The notes below the pieces were generated by a model that made no database searches, was not told the origin of the DNA, and was given only the letters and a program-made list of their open reading frames with translations. Source: Pseudonocardia thermophila (GTDB lineage Bacteria; Actinomycetota; Actinomycetes; Mycobacteriales; Pseudonocardiaceae). Taken from it: a stretch of DNA of 64,000 nt. Both the position numbers and the translations under genes were made by a program. Below are positions 33,902-42,010 of the stretch, in pieces; within the stretch, counting starts at the first letter, position 1; each line of letters starts with the position of its first letter. Where the stretch lies: assembly GCF_900142365.1 (NCBI RefSeq), contig NZ_FRAP01000008.1, forward strand, positions 1 to 64,000, read 5' to 3'.

Positions 33902-34254
33902 CCGCCGCCTACACCTGCGTGGCCGTCGCGACGATCGTCGCCACCGCGGGCATCGCGGTGGCCGACTTCGCCAAGGCCCCGTTCGTGCTGAAGAACGCGG
34001 CGGCGGTCGGGGTACCGGAGTCCTGGGTGTACCCGCTGGCGACGGCGAAGGCGGCCGGCGCCGCCGGGTTGCTGCTCGGCTTGTTCGGGGTGCCGCTGGT
34101 GGGGACGGCGGCGGCGATCGGGCTCGTCCTGTTCTTCGTCGGCGCGCTGCTCACCCACCTGCGGGCGGGCGACTGCTCCGCGCAGCTGCTGTTCCCGGGC
34201 GGCTTCCTCGCCCTCGCGACGGGGACGCTGGTGCTCGGCCTCCTCAGCCATTGA
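33898..34254 (+). CDS. DoxX-like integral membrane protein
   Basis: This 118-residue protein has four hydrophobic helices. It contains GIAVADFAKAPFVLKNAAAVGVPESWVYPLATAKAAGAAGLLLGLF, the typical DoxX-like core, and a loop HLRAGDCSAQ. DoxX-like proteins are small membrane proteins with roles in quinone-linked or redox-stress processes, often poorly defined. The GTG at 33898 overlaps the preceding stop by 4 bases. The pair with the small alpha/beta-barrel protein is a likely ECF target operon. Confidence 0.82.
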   Translation: MTAAYTCVAVATIVATAGIAVADFAKAPFVLKNAAAVGVPESWVYPLATAKAAGAAGLLLGLFGVPLVGTAAAIGLVLFFVGALLTHLRAGDCSAQLLFPGGFLALATGTLVLGLLSH

Positions 34255-34261
34255 AAGAAGT

Positions 34262-34291
34262 GCGTATTCCGCACAAGTGTGCGCGATACGC
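34262..34291. promoter_or_regulatory. Probable IclR operator upstream of the alpha/beta hydrolase
   Basis: The core CGCACAAGTGTGCG is a 14-bp near-perfect palindrome. It is flanked symmetrically by GCGTAT (34262-34267) and ATACGC (34286-34291), giving one 30-bp dyad. The same core recurs at 35930-35943 upstream of the FAD oxidoreductase operon. The IclR gene lies between them, so it is the obvious candidate ligand (inference). Confidence 0.65.
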
Positions 34292-34299
34292 TCACCAGC

Positions 34300-35052
34300 G
34301 TGTCGGAGCTGCCACCCCCACTCCTGTTGCTCGTCCACGGCGCCTGGCACGGCGCGTGGGCCTGGGATCCCGTGCTCGCGCACCTCGCGGCCGCCGGCGT
34401 CGACGCCCGCGCCGTGACGCTGCCGGGACCCGGCCGCGCGCCGGGCCGGGCCGATCTGGCCGGCCACGTGGCCGCGCTGCGGACCGAGATCGACGCTGCT
34501 GGGCGGCCGGTCGTGCTGGCTGGGCATTCGTACGGCGGCGCCGTGGTGACGGAGGCGGCCGCCGGACGGCCGTCGGTCACGCACCTGGTCTACGTCGCCG
34601 CGTTCCTGCTCGACGAGGGCGAGTCGTGCGTCGACGCCAACGTGCCGGCGCCGGAGTACCCGGAGGGCATCGGGCCCGCGCTGCACGGCGAGCACCTCAC
34701 GGTCGACGCCGCCTCGGCGCGCCTGATGTTCTACGACGATCTCCCGCCCGCCGCGGCCGACGCCGCGATCGCGCGGCTCACACCGGAGCACGTCGGCACG
34801 GTCACCAGCCCGGTGGGCGCTGCGGCGTGGCGCGAGGTCCCCAGCACCTACGTCGTGTGCGCCCGGGACCGAGCGATCCCGCCGGCCGCCCAGCAGCGCA
34901 TGGCCGAGCGCGCGACCGCGCGGCACGTCCTCGATCGCGCGCACTCGCCCATGCTCGGCGCGCCCGCGGAACTGGCGACCCTCCTCGCCGACGCGGTGCG
35001 CACGGCGGGCCCCGGTAGGTTCGAGCCGACAGGACGGCACGGCGAGGAGTGA
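34300..35052 (+). CDS. Alpha/beta-hydrolase fold esterase
   Basis: This 250-residue hydrolase has the oxyanion stretch LLLVHGAWHGAWAWDPVLAHLAAAG, the nucleophile elbow AGHSYGGAVV (catalytic Ser) and a C-terminal His in RAHSPMLGAPAEL. Asp in CARDRAIPP is the likely acid. The motifs resemble the EstC/methyl-salicylate-esterase-like group. GTG 34300 is preferred to GTG 34279, which falls inside the operator dyad. It lies 7 bases before the IclR gene and is probably co-transcribed with it and autoregulated. Substrate is unknown, perhaps an ester or lactone of the compound the IclR regulon degrades. Confidence 0.85.
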   Translation: MSELPPPLLLLVHGAWHGAWAWDPVLAHLAAAGVDARAVTLPGPGRAPGRADLAGHVAALRTEIDAAGRPVVLAGHSYGGAVVTEAAAGRPSVTHLVYVAAFLLDEGESCVDANVPAPEYPEGIGPALHGEHLTVDAASARLMFYDDLPPAAADAAIARLTPEHVGTVTSPVGAAAWREVPSTYVVCARDRAIPPAAQQRMAERATARHVLDRAHSPMLGAPAELATLLADAVRTAGPGRFEPTGRHGEE

Positions 35053-35059
35053 GAGCAGC

Positions 35060-35866
35060 GTGGCGGCAGCACCCGACCAGGGCACCGGCGAGGACGCCGC
35101 GGAGAAGCCGGAGCGGGAGCCGTACTTCATCAAGTCGGTGGAGCGCGTGTTCGCCGTCATCAAGGCGTTCGACGAGGACCACCCGGAGATGACGCTCGCC
35201 GACATCGCCCGGATCACCGGCCTGGACCGGGGCGCCGCCCGTCGGTTCCTGCTCACGCTCGTCGACCTCGGCTACGTGGCCCAGAACGGCCGGATGTTCT
35301 CGCTGCGGCCGCGGATCCTCGAGCTCGGCTACGCCTACCTGTCGAGCCTGAGCCTGCCGGAGATCGCGCTGCCGGTGATGGAGGACCTGGTGCGCCGGGT
35401 GGGTGAGTCCTGCGCGCTGTCCGTGCTGGACGACACCGACGTGGTGTTCGTGGCGCGGGTGCCCACCCGCCGGTTCCTGAGCGTCTCGATCAACGTCGGG
35501 GCGCGGTTCCCGGCGCACACGTCGTCGATGGGCCGGGTCCTGCTCGCGGGCCAGCCCGACGACTGGCTGGACCGCTACCTGGAGACGGTGTCGCCCGAGC
35601 ACCTCACCGACAAGACCGTCACCGATCCCCAGGAGCTGCGCCGCACGCTCATGCAGGTGCGGGAGCAGGGATGGGCGCTGCTCGACCAGGAGCTGGCCGA
35701 GGGTGTGCGCTCGCTCGCCGTGCCGCTGCGGGACAAGTCGGGCAAGGTCGTCGCGGCGCTGAACGTGTCGAGCCACGCCGCCGACGTCGAGACGGTCCAC
35801 CAGTACCTGCCCGACGTGCTCGAGGCGGCGGCCGCGATCGAGGAAGGGCTCGGCCGCATCCGCTGA
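35060..35866 (+). CDS. IclR-family transcriptional regulator (PcaR/PobR-like)
   Basis: This 268-residue regulator has an N-terminal winged helix (IKSVERVFAVIKAFDEDHPEMTLADIARITGLDRGAARRFLLTLVDLGYV) and the IclR effector domain (LSLPEIALPVMEDLVRRVGESCALSVLDDTDVVFVARVP, GARFPAHTSSMGRVLLAG, GWALLDQELAEGVRSLAVPLRDKSGKVVAALNVSS). The PcaR/PobR-type core suggests control of a catabolic pathway by its substrate. GTG 35060 follows GGCGAGGAG. The gene is flanked by two matching palindromes, one on each side, which fits control of both the hydrolase/IclR unit and the large downstream operon. Confidence 0.92.
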   Translation: MAAAPDQGTGEDAAEKPEREPYFIKSVERVFAVIKAFDEDHPEMTLADIARITGLDRGAARRFLLTLVDLGYVAQNGRMFSLRPRILELGYAYLSSLSLPEIALPVMEDLVRRVGESCALSVLDDTDVVFVARVPTRRFLSVSINVGARFPAHTSSMGRVLLAGQPDDWLDRYLETVSPEHLTDKTVTDPQELRRTLMQVREQGWALLDQELAEGVRSLAVPLRDKSGKVVAALNVSSHAADVETVHQYLPDVLEAAAAIEEGLGRIR

Positions 35867-35898
35867 CCGGGCGTTCCACCCGGCGGACCTCCACGTTC

Positions 35899-35955
35899 TT
35901 GTCCAGACACCTTCGCATCGTTTACTATACGCACAATTGTGCGGTATCCGCACAC
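35899..35955 (+). promoter_or_regulatory. Promoter and IclR-type operator of the catabolic operon
   Basis: TTGTCC (35899-35904), an 18-base spacer and TACTAT (35923-35928) form a good promoter. Immediately downstream CGCACAATTGTGCG (35930-35943) is a perfect 14-bp palindrome that would block the start site. A further half-site GGTATCCGCACA follows at 35943-35954. The core matches the dyad at 34270-34283 in 12 of 14 bases. Confidence 0.7.
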
Positions 35956-35973
35956 TGACCGACGAGGAGCACT

Positions 35974-37632
35974 GTGGCTGCCAGGGGAATGACCGGCGCG
36001 GGCGACCACGACCTGGTCGTGGTGGGCGGCGGGCTCGGTGGGACCGCGGCCGCGCTGGCGGCGGCCCGACTGGGCCGTCGGTCCGTGCTGGTCTGCGAGA
36101 CCGACTGGCTGGGCGGGCAGGTGTCGAGCCAGTGCATCCCGCCCGACGAGCACCCGTGGATCGAGACGATCGGCCAGACCCGCGGCTACCGCGAGTTCCG
36201 CGCGCGGGTCCGGGCGTTCTACCGCGACAACTACCCGGTCACCGCCCGGGCCCGCAGCCAGCAGCGCTTCAACCCGGGGCTGGGCAACATCGGCCCGCTC
36301 ACCCACGAGCCGCACGTCGCGGCGCTGGTGCTGGAGTCGATGCTGGCGCCGTGGATCAGCCGCGGGCTGATCACCGTGCTGCGCGAGGCCGAAATCACCT
36401 GCGCCGCCGGCGACGGCGACGAGGTGCGGGCGCTGCAGGTGCGCACCGCGGCCGGCGACGTGGAGCTGACCGGCCGCTACTTCCTCGACGCCACCGATCT
36501 CGGCGACGTCATCGGGCTGGCCGGGGTGGAGCACGTCATCGGCGCCGAGAGCCGCGACGAGACCGGCGAGCTGCACGCGCTGGCCGGTCCCGCCGATCCG
36601 CTCGACCAGCAGGCGATCACGTGGGCGATGCTGCTCAGCCACCGCCCCGGCACCGACAACACGATCCCGCGCCCGGCCGGCTACGCCCGCTGGCGCGAGT
36701 TCCGCCCGCCGGAGTGGCCCGGCCCGCTGCTGAGCTGGGAGGTCAGCGACCACGTCACGCACCGGCCCAGGCTGCGCCCGCTGTTCACCGACCGCCCGAC
36801 CGCCGGCATCACCTACGACCTGTGGCACGCGCGGCGGATCCTCGCCGCCGACCAGTTCGACGGCGATTGGGCGGACGTGACGGTCGCGGCCTGGCCGATG
36901 ATGGACTACAGCCGGTTGCCGCTGCTCGGCGTGCCGGACGAGACCCGCGAGCAGGCGCTGCGCGAGGCGCAGGAGCTGTCGCTGTCGTTCCTGTACTGGA
37001 TGCAGACCGAGGCGCCGCGGCACGACGGCGGCGTCGGCTACCCGGGCCTCTACCCGCGCTCCGACCTCACCGGCACCCCCACCGGGCTGGCGAAGCTGCC
37101 CTACATCCGCGAGGGCCGGCGGATCCGCGCCGAGTTCACCCTGCTCGAGCAGCACATCGGGGTGGCGGCGCGGCCCGGTGCCGACGGCGCCGAGCGGTTC
37201 GCCGACAGCGTGGGCATCGCCGCCTACCGGATCGACGTGCACCCGTCCACCGCGGGCCGGCCCGGGATCGACATCGACACCTGGCCGTTCCAGCTGCCGC
37301 TCGGGTCGTTCCTGCCGGTGCGGGTGCGCAACGTGCTGCCCGCCGGCAAGAGCATCGGCGGCACCCACATCACCAGCGGGGCGTACCGGGTGCACCCCGC
37401 CGAGTGGTCGATCGGCGAGGCGGCCGGGGCACTGGCCGCGTTCAGCATCGCCCGCGGCGTCGTCCCGCACCAGGTGCGGGCCGATGCCGAGCTGCTCGAC
37501 GAGTTCCAGTCGCTGCTCACCGGCACCCTCGGGATCGAGCTGGAGTGGCCCCGCTACGGCGCGCTGACCGCCCGCGACCGCATCGGCTACGCGCCCATGG
37601 ACGACGAGGTGGAAGCGGAGGTGGGGGCGTGA
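35974..37632 (+). CDS. FAD-dependent oxidoreductase (FAD_oxidored-type)
   Basis: This 552-residue flavoprotein has an N-terminal dinucleotide fold DLVVVGGGLGGTAAALAAARLGRRSVLVCE, then TDWLGGQVSSQCIPPDEH, RYFLDATDLGDVIGLAGVEHVIGAESRDETGE, and a C-terminal FAD segment NVLPAGKSIGGTHITSGAYRVHPAEWSIGEAAGALAAF. This matches the FAD-dependent oxidoreductase family whose members often carry a Cys just after the GGQ motif, as here. The reaction is unknown. The GTG lies 4 bases after GAGGAG. It is the first gene of a ten-gene run with 4-base overlaps, behind the IclR-type operator. Confidence 0.88.
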   Translation: MAARGMTGAGDHDLVVVGGGLGGTAAALAAARLGRRSVLVCETDWLGGQVSSQCIPPDEHPWIETIGQTRGYREFRARVRAFYRDNYPVTARARSQQRFNPGLGNIGPLTHEPHVAALVLESMLAPWISRGLITVLREAEITCAAGDGDEVRALQVRTAAGDVELTGRYFLDATDLGDVIGLAGVEHVIGAESRDETGELHALAGPADPLDQQAITWAMLLSHRPGTDNTIPRPAGYARWREFRPPEWPGPLLSWEVSDHVTHRPRLRPLFTDRPTAGITYDLWHARRILAADQFDGDWADVTVAAWPMMDYSRLPLLGVPDETREQALREAQELSLSFLYWMQTEAPRHDGGVGYPGLYPRSDLTGTPTGLAKLPYIREGRRIRAEFTLLEQHIGVAARPGADGAERFADSVGIAAYRIDVHPSTAGRPGIDIDTWPFQLPLGSFLPVRVRNVLPAGKSIGGTHITSGAYRVHPAEWSIGEAAGALAAFSIARGVVPHQVRADAELLDEFQSLLTGTLGIELEWPRYGALTARDRIGYAPMDDEVEAEVGA

Positions 37633-38795
37633 CCGGGTCGCTCGCGGCGGCCGACGCCGCGATCCACGCGTTCACCCAGATCCTCGATCCGCCGCTGACG
37701 GGCGGTGCGGGACCGCTGGCGGGCCTGCGCGTCGCGGTGAAGGACAACATCGACGTCGAGGGCGTGGTCACCGGGCTGGGCCGCCCGCTCGACGAGCACG
37801 AGCCCGCCCGCCGCGACGCCGCCGCGGTGGCCCGCCTGCGAGCGGCCGGGGCAGTGATCGTCGGGAAGACGAACCTGCCGGAGTTCGCCTCGTCGGCGGT
37901 GACCACGAACACCCACTACGGCGACACCCGCAACCCCGCCGACCTGACGCGCACGGCCGGCGGATCGAGCGGGGGCTCGGCCGCGGCGGTGGCCGCCGGG
38001 ATGGTGCCGGTGGCGCTGGGCACCGACACCGCGGGCTCGGTGGTCATGCCGGCGGCCCTCACCGGGTGCTGGGGCTACCGGCCCACGCACGGGCTGATCG
38101 ACACCGCGGGCGTCGCCCCGATGAGCCCGACCCTCGACACCGTCGGCGTGTTCGCCGCGGACCCCACCGACCTGCTCCGCGTCGCGGCGGTCCTGACCCG
38201 GCACCCGCCCGCGCCGCCGCCCGCCGAACTGCGCGTGGGGCTGCTCGGCGATCCCTTCACCGACGCCGATCCGGCCGTCCTCGACGCAGTGCGGGCGGCG
38301 CTGGAGGACGCGCCGGCGATCCCGGTCACGACGATCCCGGTGACACTGCCGTCGGCCCGCACCGCCGCGGCCCACGGCCGCGCGATCTACCTCGACGAGG
38401 TGCACCGCAGCTTCGCCGCGCAGCTCGACCCGGCGCGCACCTACGCTCCCTCGGTCGAGGCCCGCCGGGCCGCCGGCGATCCCGCCGCGGCGGCGTCGGC
38501 CAGGTTGTTCCGGGCCCGCTGGCAGGCCGAGATCGCCACCGCGCTCGACCTCGTCGACGTGCTCGCCGCCCCGGCCACCCCCGTCGTCGCACCCCCGTTC
38601 CCGGTCGCGGACGAGGCCGCGCTCGTCCGCTTCACCTACCCGTTCTGCCTGGCCGGCCAGCCCGCCGTCGCCGTCCCGTGCGGCACCGCGGGCGAGCTGC
38701 CGGTGGGGCTGCTCCTGGTCGGCCGGCGCGGCGCGGACGCCGCTCTGCTCGCCGCGGCCGCGCACCTCGATCCCGCTGGAGGCACCGCCCGATGA
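37629..38795 (+). CDS. Amidase signature family hydrolase
   Basis: This 388-residue enzyme has a complete Ser-cisSer-Lys triad: Lys38 in [13 protein letters not shown], cis-Ser114 in [14 protein letters not shown] and nucleophile Ser137 in [26 protein letters not shown]. The family hydrolyses carboxamides (or, as allophanate hydrolases, ureas) to acids and ammonia. It is slightly shorter than the common 450-500 residues, lacking part of the C-terminal region, but no break is seen. GTG 37629 overlaps the oxidoreductase gene by 4 bases. In this operon it probably cleaves an amide bond of the imported compound. Confidence 0.9.
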   Translation: MTGSLAAADAAIHAFTQILDPPLTGGAGPLAGLRVAVKDNIDVEGVVTGLGRPLDEHEPARRDAAAVARLRAAGAVIVGKTNLPEFASSAVTTNTHYGDTRNPADLTRTAGGSSGGSAAAVAAGMVPVALGTDTAGSVVMPAALTGCWGYRPTHGLIDTAGVAPMSPTLDTVGVFAADPTDLLRVAAVLTRHPPAPPPAELRVGLLGDPFTDADPAVLDAVRAALEDAPAIPVTTIPVTLPSARTAAAHGRAIYLDEVHRSFAAQLDPARTYAPSVEARRAAGDPAAAASARLFRARWQAEIATALDLVDVLAAPATPVVAPPFPVADEAALVRFTYPFCLAGQPAVAVPCGTAGELPVGLLLVGRRGADAALLAAAAHLDPAGGTAR

Positions 38796-39469
38796 CCCTC
38801 TACCTGCACGAGACCCTCGATCCGGTGCGCGCGCCCGGCGCGCACACCCGCTACCTCGACGAGCTCGGCCACGTCGTCCGCACGCAGGGCAACGCCGAAG
38901 GCTCCGCGGGCGGGCGCTGCATCGCCGTCTGGGTCCCGATCTTCCTCACCGGTCAGTGGCCGCAGATCGTCAGCTTCTGGGAGATGCCCGGCGGATGGGA
39001 CGGGTTCGCCGAGCACTTCGACACCCATCCCGAGCTGTTCCACCCGCCCCTGGAGCGCTGGTACGGGGAGCGCAGCGGCGGGTTCGACCGGGTGCTCGTC
39101 GGCAGCGACTACTCCCCCACCCTCGACGAGATCACCGAGCGCGGCCTGCGCGCCCCGGTCGTGCTGCAGGAGACCGTGCGGCTGCGCCCCGGATCGGCAC
39201 CGGACTACGTGGGCGCGCTCGGCGAAGTCAAGACGCGGCTCGCCGACCGGCCCGACGTCGACGTCCTCGGCGCGTACAGCGTGGCGTTCCGCAACGCGGG
39301 CGAGGTGCTCGTGCTCTGGGCGTTCCCCGACGTGGCGGCGCTGGTCCGCACCCGCTCCGCGCCCGAGCAGTACCCGGAGCTGCAGGAGTGGGCGAAGGTC
39401 TCCGCCGGTCTGGAGCTGGCCAACACCGGTGTGGTGCTGCGCCCGACCGGATGGTCCGCGCTGCGATGA
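38792..39469 (+). CDS. NIPSNAP/EthD-like protein with two related halves
   Basis: This 225-residue protein starts [29 protein letters not shown] and later repeats a similar pattern, VVLQETVRLRPGSAPDYVGALGEVKTRLA. Each half ends in a Trp-rich segment (IVSFWEMPGGWDGFAEHF and VLVLWAFPDVAALVRTRSAPEQYPELQEW). This suggests a tandem of dimeric alpha/beta-barrel domains, as in NIPSNAP-type proteins. No catalytic residues are clear. It overlaps the amidase and the SDR gene by 4 bases at each end, so it surely belongs to the pathway. The family call is tentative. Confidence 0.68.
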   Translation: MTLYLHETLDPVRAPGAHTRYLDELGHVVRTQGNAEGSAGGRCIAVWVPIFLTGQWPQIVSFWEMPGGWDGFAEHFDTHPELFHPPLERWYGERSGGFDRVLVGSDYSPTLDEITERGLRAPVVLQETVRLRPGSAPDYVGALGEVKTRLADRPDVDVLGAYSVAFRNAGEVLVLWAFPDVAALVRTRSAPEQYPELQEWAKVSAGLELANTGVVLRPTGWSALR

Positions 39470-40224
39470 GCCGGGTCGCGCTGATCACCGGCGGTGGCGG
39501 GGACATCGGCGCCGCGACCGGGCGCGCACTGGCCGCCGCCGGGTGGATCGTGGTGCTCGCCGACCTGGACGCCGAGGCCGCCCGCGCCGCCGCGGAGGAC
39601 ATCGCCGGAGCCGAGGGCCGGTTCCTGGACGTGGCCGACACCGGCTCGTTCCCCGCGTTCGTCGACGGGATCGGCGCCGATCACGGCCGCGTCGACGCGC
39701 TCGTCTGCGCCGCCGGTGTGGAACCGCCGCACACCCTGGCCGATCTCGACGTCGCCGCGTGGGACCACACGCTCGAGGTGAACCTGCGCGGCCCGGCGCT
39801 GCTCGCGCAGGCGACGCTGCCGTGGTGGCGGCGGGCGGGCGGCGGGTCGCTGGTCAACATCGGCTCCCGCACCTGGCTCGGCGGCGCCCACCCGGCCTAC
39901 GCGGCCTCGAAGGCCGGCCTGGTGGGGCTCACCCGCTCACTCGCGCTGGAGCTGGCCGGGCTCGGGGTGCGGGTCAACGCCGTGGCGCCGAGCTTCGTGC
40001 CCACCAGGTTCGCCCGTCAGCGCGGGGACGCCGCCGTCGTCGCCGAGTTCGCCGAGCAGGTGCGGCGCACCAGCCCGCTCGGCAGGCTCGTCACCCCCGA
40101 GGACGTCGCGGCGGCTGTCGCGTTCCTCGTCTCGGACGGCGCGGCGATGATCACCGGCGAGGTGCTGCACGTGTGCGGTGGCACCCAGCTCCCGGCGTTC
40201 CCCCGGCGGGCGGTGCCGGCATGA
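39466..40224 (+). CDS. Short-chain dehydrogenase/reductase
   Basis: This 252-residue classical SDR has the cofactor motif LITGGGGDIGAATGRALA, Asp in VLADLDAEAAR (suggesting NAD preference), the LVCAAGVE segment, the Ser of VNIGSRTW, and the catalytic YAASK followed by AGLVGLTRSLALELAGLGVRVNAVAPSFV. The C-terminal FLVSDGAAMITGEVLHVCGG is also typical. It should oxidise or reduce an alcohol/ketone intermediate. ATG 39466 and the end at 40224 each overlap neighbours by 4 bases, which places it firmly in the operon. Confidence 0.93.
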   Translation: MSRVALITGGGGDIGAATGRALAAAGWIVVLADLDAEAARAAAEDIAGAEGRFLDVADTGSFPAFVDGIGADHGRVDALVCAAGVEPPHTLADLDVAAWDHTLEVNLRGPALLAQATLPWWRRAGGGSLVNIGSRTWLGGAHPAYAASKAGLVGLTRSLALELAGLGVRVNAVAPSFVPTRFARQRGDAAVVAEFAEQVRRTSPLGRLVTPEDVAAAVAFLVSDGAAMITGEVLHVCGGTQLPAFPRRAVPA

Positions 40225-41165
40225 TCCGCTTCCTCGTCCGCCGGCTGGTGCTGGCCGTGCCGACCGTCGTCGGCGTCTCGTTCGTCGTGTTCCTGACCGC
40301 CAAGCTGGTTCCCGGCGACCCGGTGGCGAGCCTGCTCGGCCCGCTCGCCACCCCGCAGGCCCGCGCCGAGCTCGTCGCGCACCTCGGCCTCGATCGGCCC
40401 TGGCCGGTCCAGTTCGTCACCTGGCTGGGCAACGCGCTGCGCGGCGATCTGGGCATGGCGATCCACGAGCCGCGGGCGGTCGCGGAGATCGTCGCGTCGT
40501 CGTTCGGGGACACCGCGCTGCTCGCGCTGGCCGGCGGCCTGATCGCACTGGTCGGCGGAGTGGTGCTCGGGGTGCTGGGAGCGATGTACCCGAAGCGGCT
40601 GCCGGGCCGGCTCACCTCCGGGCTCTCGGTCGTGGCGATGTCGGCTCCGCAGTACTCGGTGGCGCTGCTGCTGGTGATCGTCTTCGCGGTGCACCTGCGG
40701 GTGCTGCCCGCCGGCGGGATGACCGACCCGATCGACGGGGGCGGGCTCGCGGACCTGCTGGTGCACATGGTGCTGCCGGCGGTCTCGGTGGCGCTGATCC
40801 CGCTCGGGGTGATCGCGCGCATGTTCCGTTCGGCGCTCACCGAGGTGCTGGGCAGCCCGTTCGTCGAGGCGATGCGGGCACGCGGCATCGGCCCGGTGCG
40901 GATCGCGCGGCACGCCGCCCACAACGCGCTGCCCGCGCTGTTCACGATCACCGGCCTGCAGCTGGCTTACCTGATCGGCGGCGTCGTGTTCGTCGAGACG
41001 ATCTTCTCGTGGCCGGGCATCGGCCTGACCCTCTACAACGCGATCTCCACCCGTGACCTGCCGCTGATCCAGGGCGGTGTGCTCGTGGTCGCGGTCTCGT
41101 TCGTCCTGATCAACATCCTCGTCGACGCCGCGCACGCGCTCGTCGATCCCCGGGTGCGGAGGTAG
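40221..41165 (+). CDS. Peptide/nickel-type ABC transporter permease (DppB/OppB family)
   Basis: This 314-residue permease has about six helices. It shows the family N-terminus FLVRRLVLAVPTVVGVSFVVFLTAKLVPGDPV, HLGLDRPWPVQFVTWLGNALRGDLGMAI, and the EAA-type loop EAMRARGIGPVRIARHAAHNALPALFTITGLQLAYLIGGVVFVETIFSWPGIG. With the next four genes it makes a complete importer. ATG 40221 overlaps the SDR gene by 4 bases. Substrate is likely a small amide, peptide or opine-like compound handled by the amidase and oxidoreductases (inference). Confidence 0.95.
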   Translation: MIRFLVRRLVLAVPTVVGVSFVVFLTAKLVPGDPVASLLGPLATPQARAELVAHLGLDRPWPVQFVTWLGNALRGDLGMAIHEPRAVAEIVASSFGDTALLALAGGLIALVGGVVLGVLGAMYPKRLPGRLTSGLSVVAMSAPQYSVALLLVIVFAVHLRVLPAGGMTDPIDGGGLADLLVHMVLPAVSVALIPLGVIARMFRSALTEVLGSPFVEAMRARGIGPVRIARHAAHNALPALFTITGLQLAYLIGGVVFVETIFSWPGIGLTLYNAISTRDLPLIQGGVLVVAVSFVLINILVDAAHALVDPRVRR

Positions 41166-41167
41166 AA

Positions 41168-42010
41168 GTGACGGTCCTCCCCGTACGCGCGCGGCGCGCA
41201 CCGGCCGCGCTCGTCGCCGGCGGCACCCTCGCCGCTGCCCTCGTGGTGCTGGCGGTCGTGGCACCGCTGCTGCCCCTGCCCGATCCGAACGCGGGCGACC
41301 TCACCGCCCGCCTGCTGCCCCTGGGCACCCCCGGCCATCCGCTCGGCACCGACGGGCAGGGTCGCGACCTGCTCGCCCGGCTGGTCGTCGGGACGCGGCC
41401 GTCGCTCATCGCCGGGATCGTGCCGGTGCTGGTGTCGGGAGCCCTCGGCACCGCGCTGGGCATCGCCGCCGGGATGGGCGCCCGCGCGCTGGAGAACCTG
41501 ATCATGCGCTCGCTCGACGTGCTGTTCGCGTTCCCGTCGGTGCTGCTGGCGATCGCGATCGCCGCCTCGCTGGGCGCGAGCCTCGCCAGCCTGGTCGTCG
41601 CGCTCTCGGTGATCCTGGTACCGGCCGTGGCGCGAGTGGTGTACGCCGAGACAGCGGGGCTGCGCTCGCTCGACTTCGTGCAGACCGCCCGGGCCAGCGG
41701 TGCGCCCGCGGCCGTGATCGCGCTGCGGCACGTGCTGCCCAACGTGCTGCCCGCGGTGGCGGTGTACTGCTCCGCGCTGGTGGGGCTGTCCATCGTCGTC
41801 GGCGCCGGCCTGTCGTTCCTCGGCCTCGGCGTCGCACCGCCGCAGGCCGAGTGGGGCGCGATGCTCAACGACCTGCGCCAGAACCTGTTCAGCAATCCGT
41901 CGCTCGCGCTGGCGCCCGCGATCGCGATCTTCCTCGCGTCGGCGGTGTTCAACGTGCTCGGTGAGGGCCTGCGGGCCTGGTTCGACGTGACGTCGAGGTG
42001 GTCGCAGTGA
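41168..42010 (+). CDS. Peptide/nickel-type ABC transporter permease (DppC/OppC family)
   Basis: This 280-residue membrane protein is the second permease. Diagnostic segments are HPLGTDGQGRDLLARLVVGTRPSLIAGIVPVLVSG, MRSLDVLFAFPSVLLAIAIAASLG, the EAA loop VQTARASGAPAAVIALRHVLPNVLPAVAVYCSALVGLSIVVGAGLSFLGLG, and PQAEWGAMLNDLRQN. About six helices are visible. It starts 2 bases after the DppB-type gene and overlaps the ATPase gene by 4 bases. Confidence 0.95.
   Translation: MTVLPVRARRAPAALVAGGTLAAALVVLAVVAPLLPLPDPNAGDLTARLLPLGTPGHPLGTDGQGRDLLARLVVGTRPSLIAGIVPVLVSGALGTALGIAAGMGARALENLIMRSLDVLFAFPSVLLAIAIAASLGASLASLVVALSVILVPAVARVVYAETAGLRSLDFVQTARASGAPAAVIALRHVLPNVLPAVAVYCSALVGLSIVVGAGLSFLGLGVAPPQAEWGAMLNDLRQNLFSNPSLALAPAIAIFLASAVFNVLGEGLRAWFDVTSRWSQ

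Noticed and set aside
34279..34299. GTG 34279 as the start of the alpha/beta hydrolase
   Set aside because: It falls inside the 30-bp operator dyad and has no ribosome site. GTG 34300 keeps the operator non-coding and the protein length normal.
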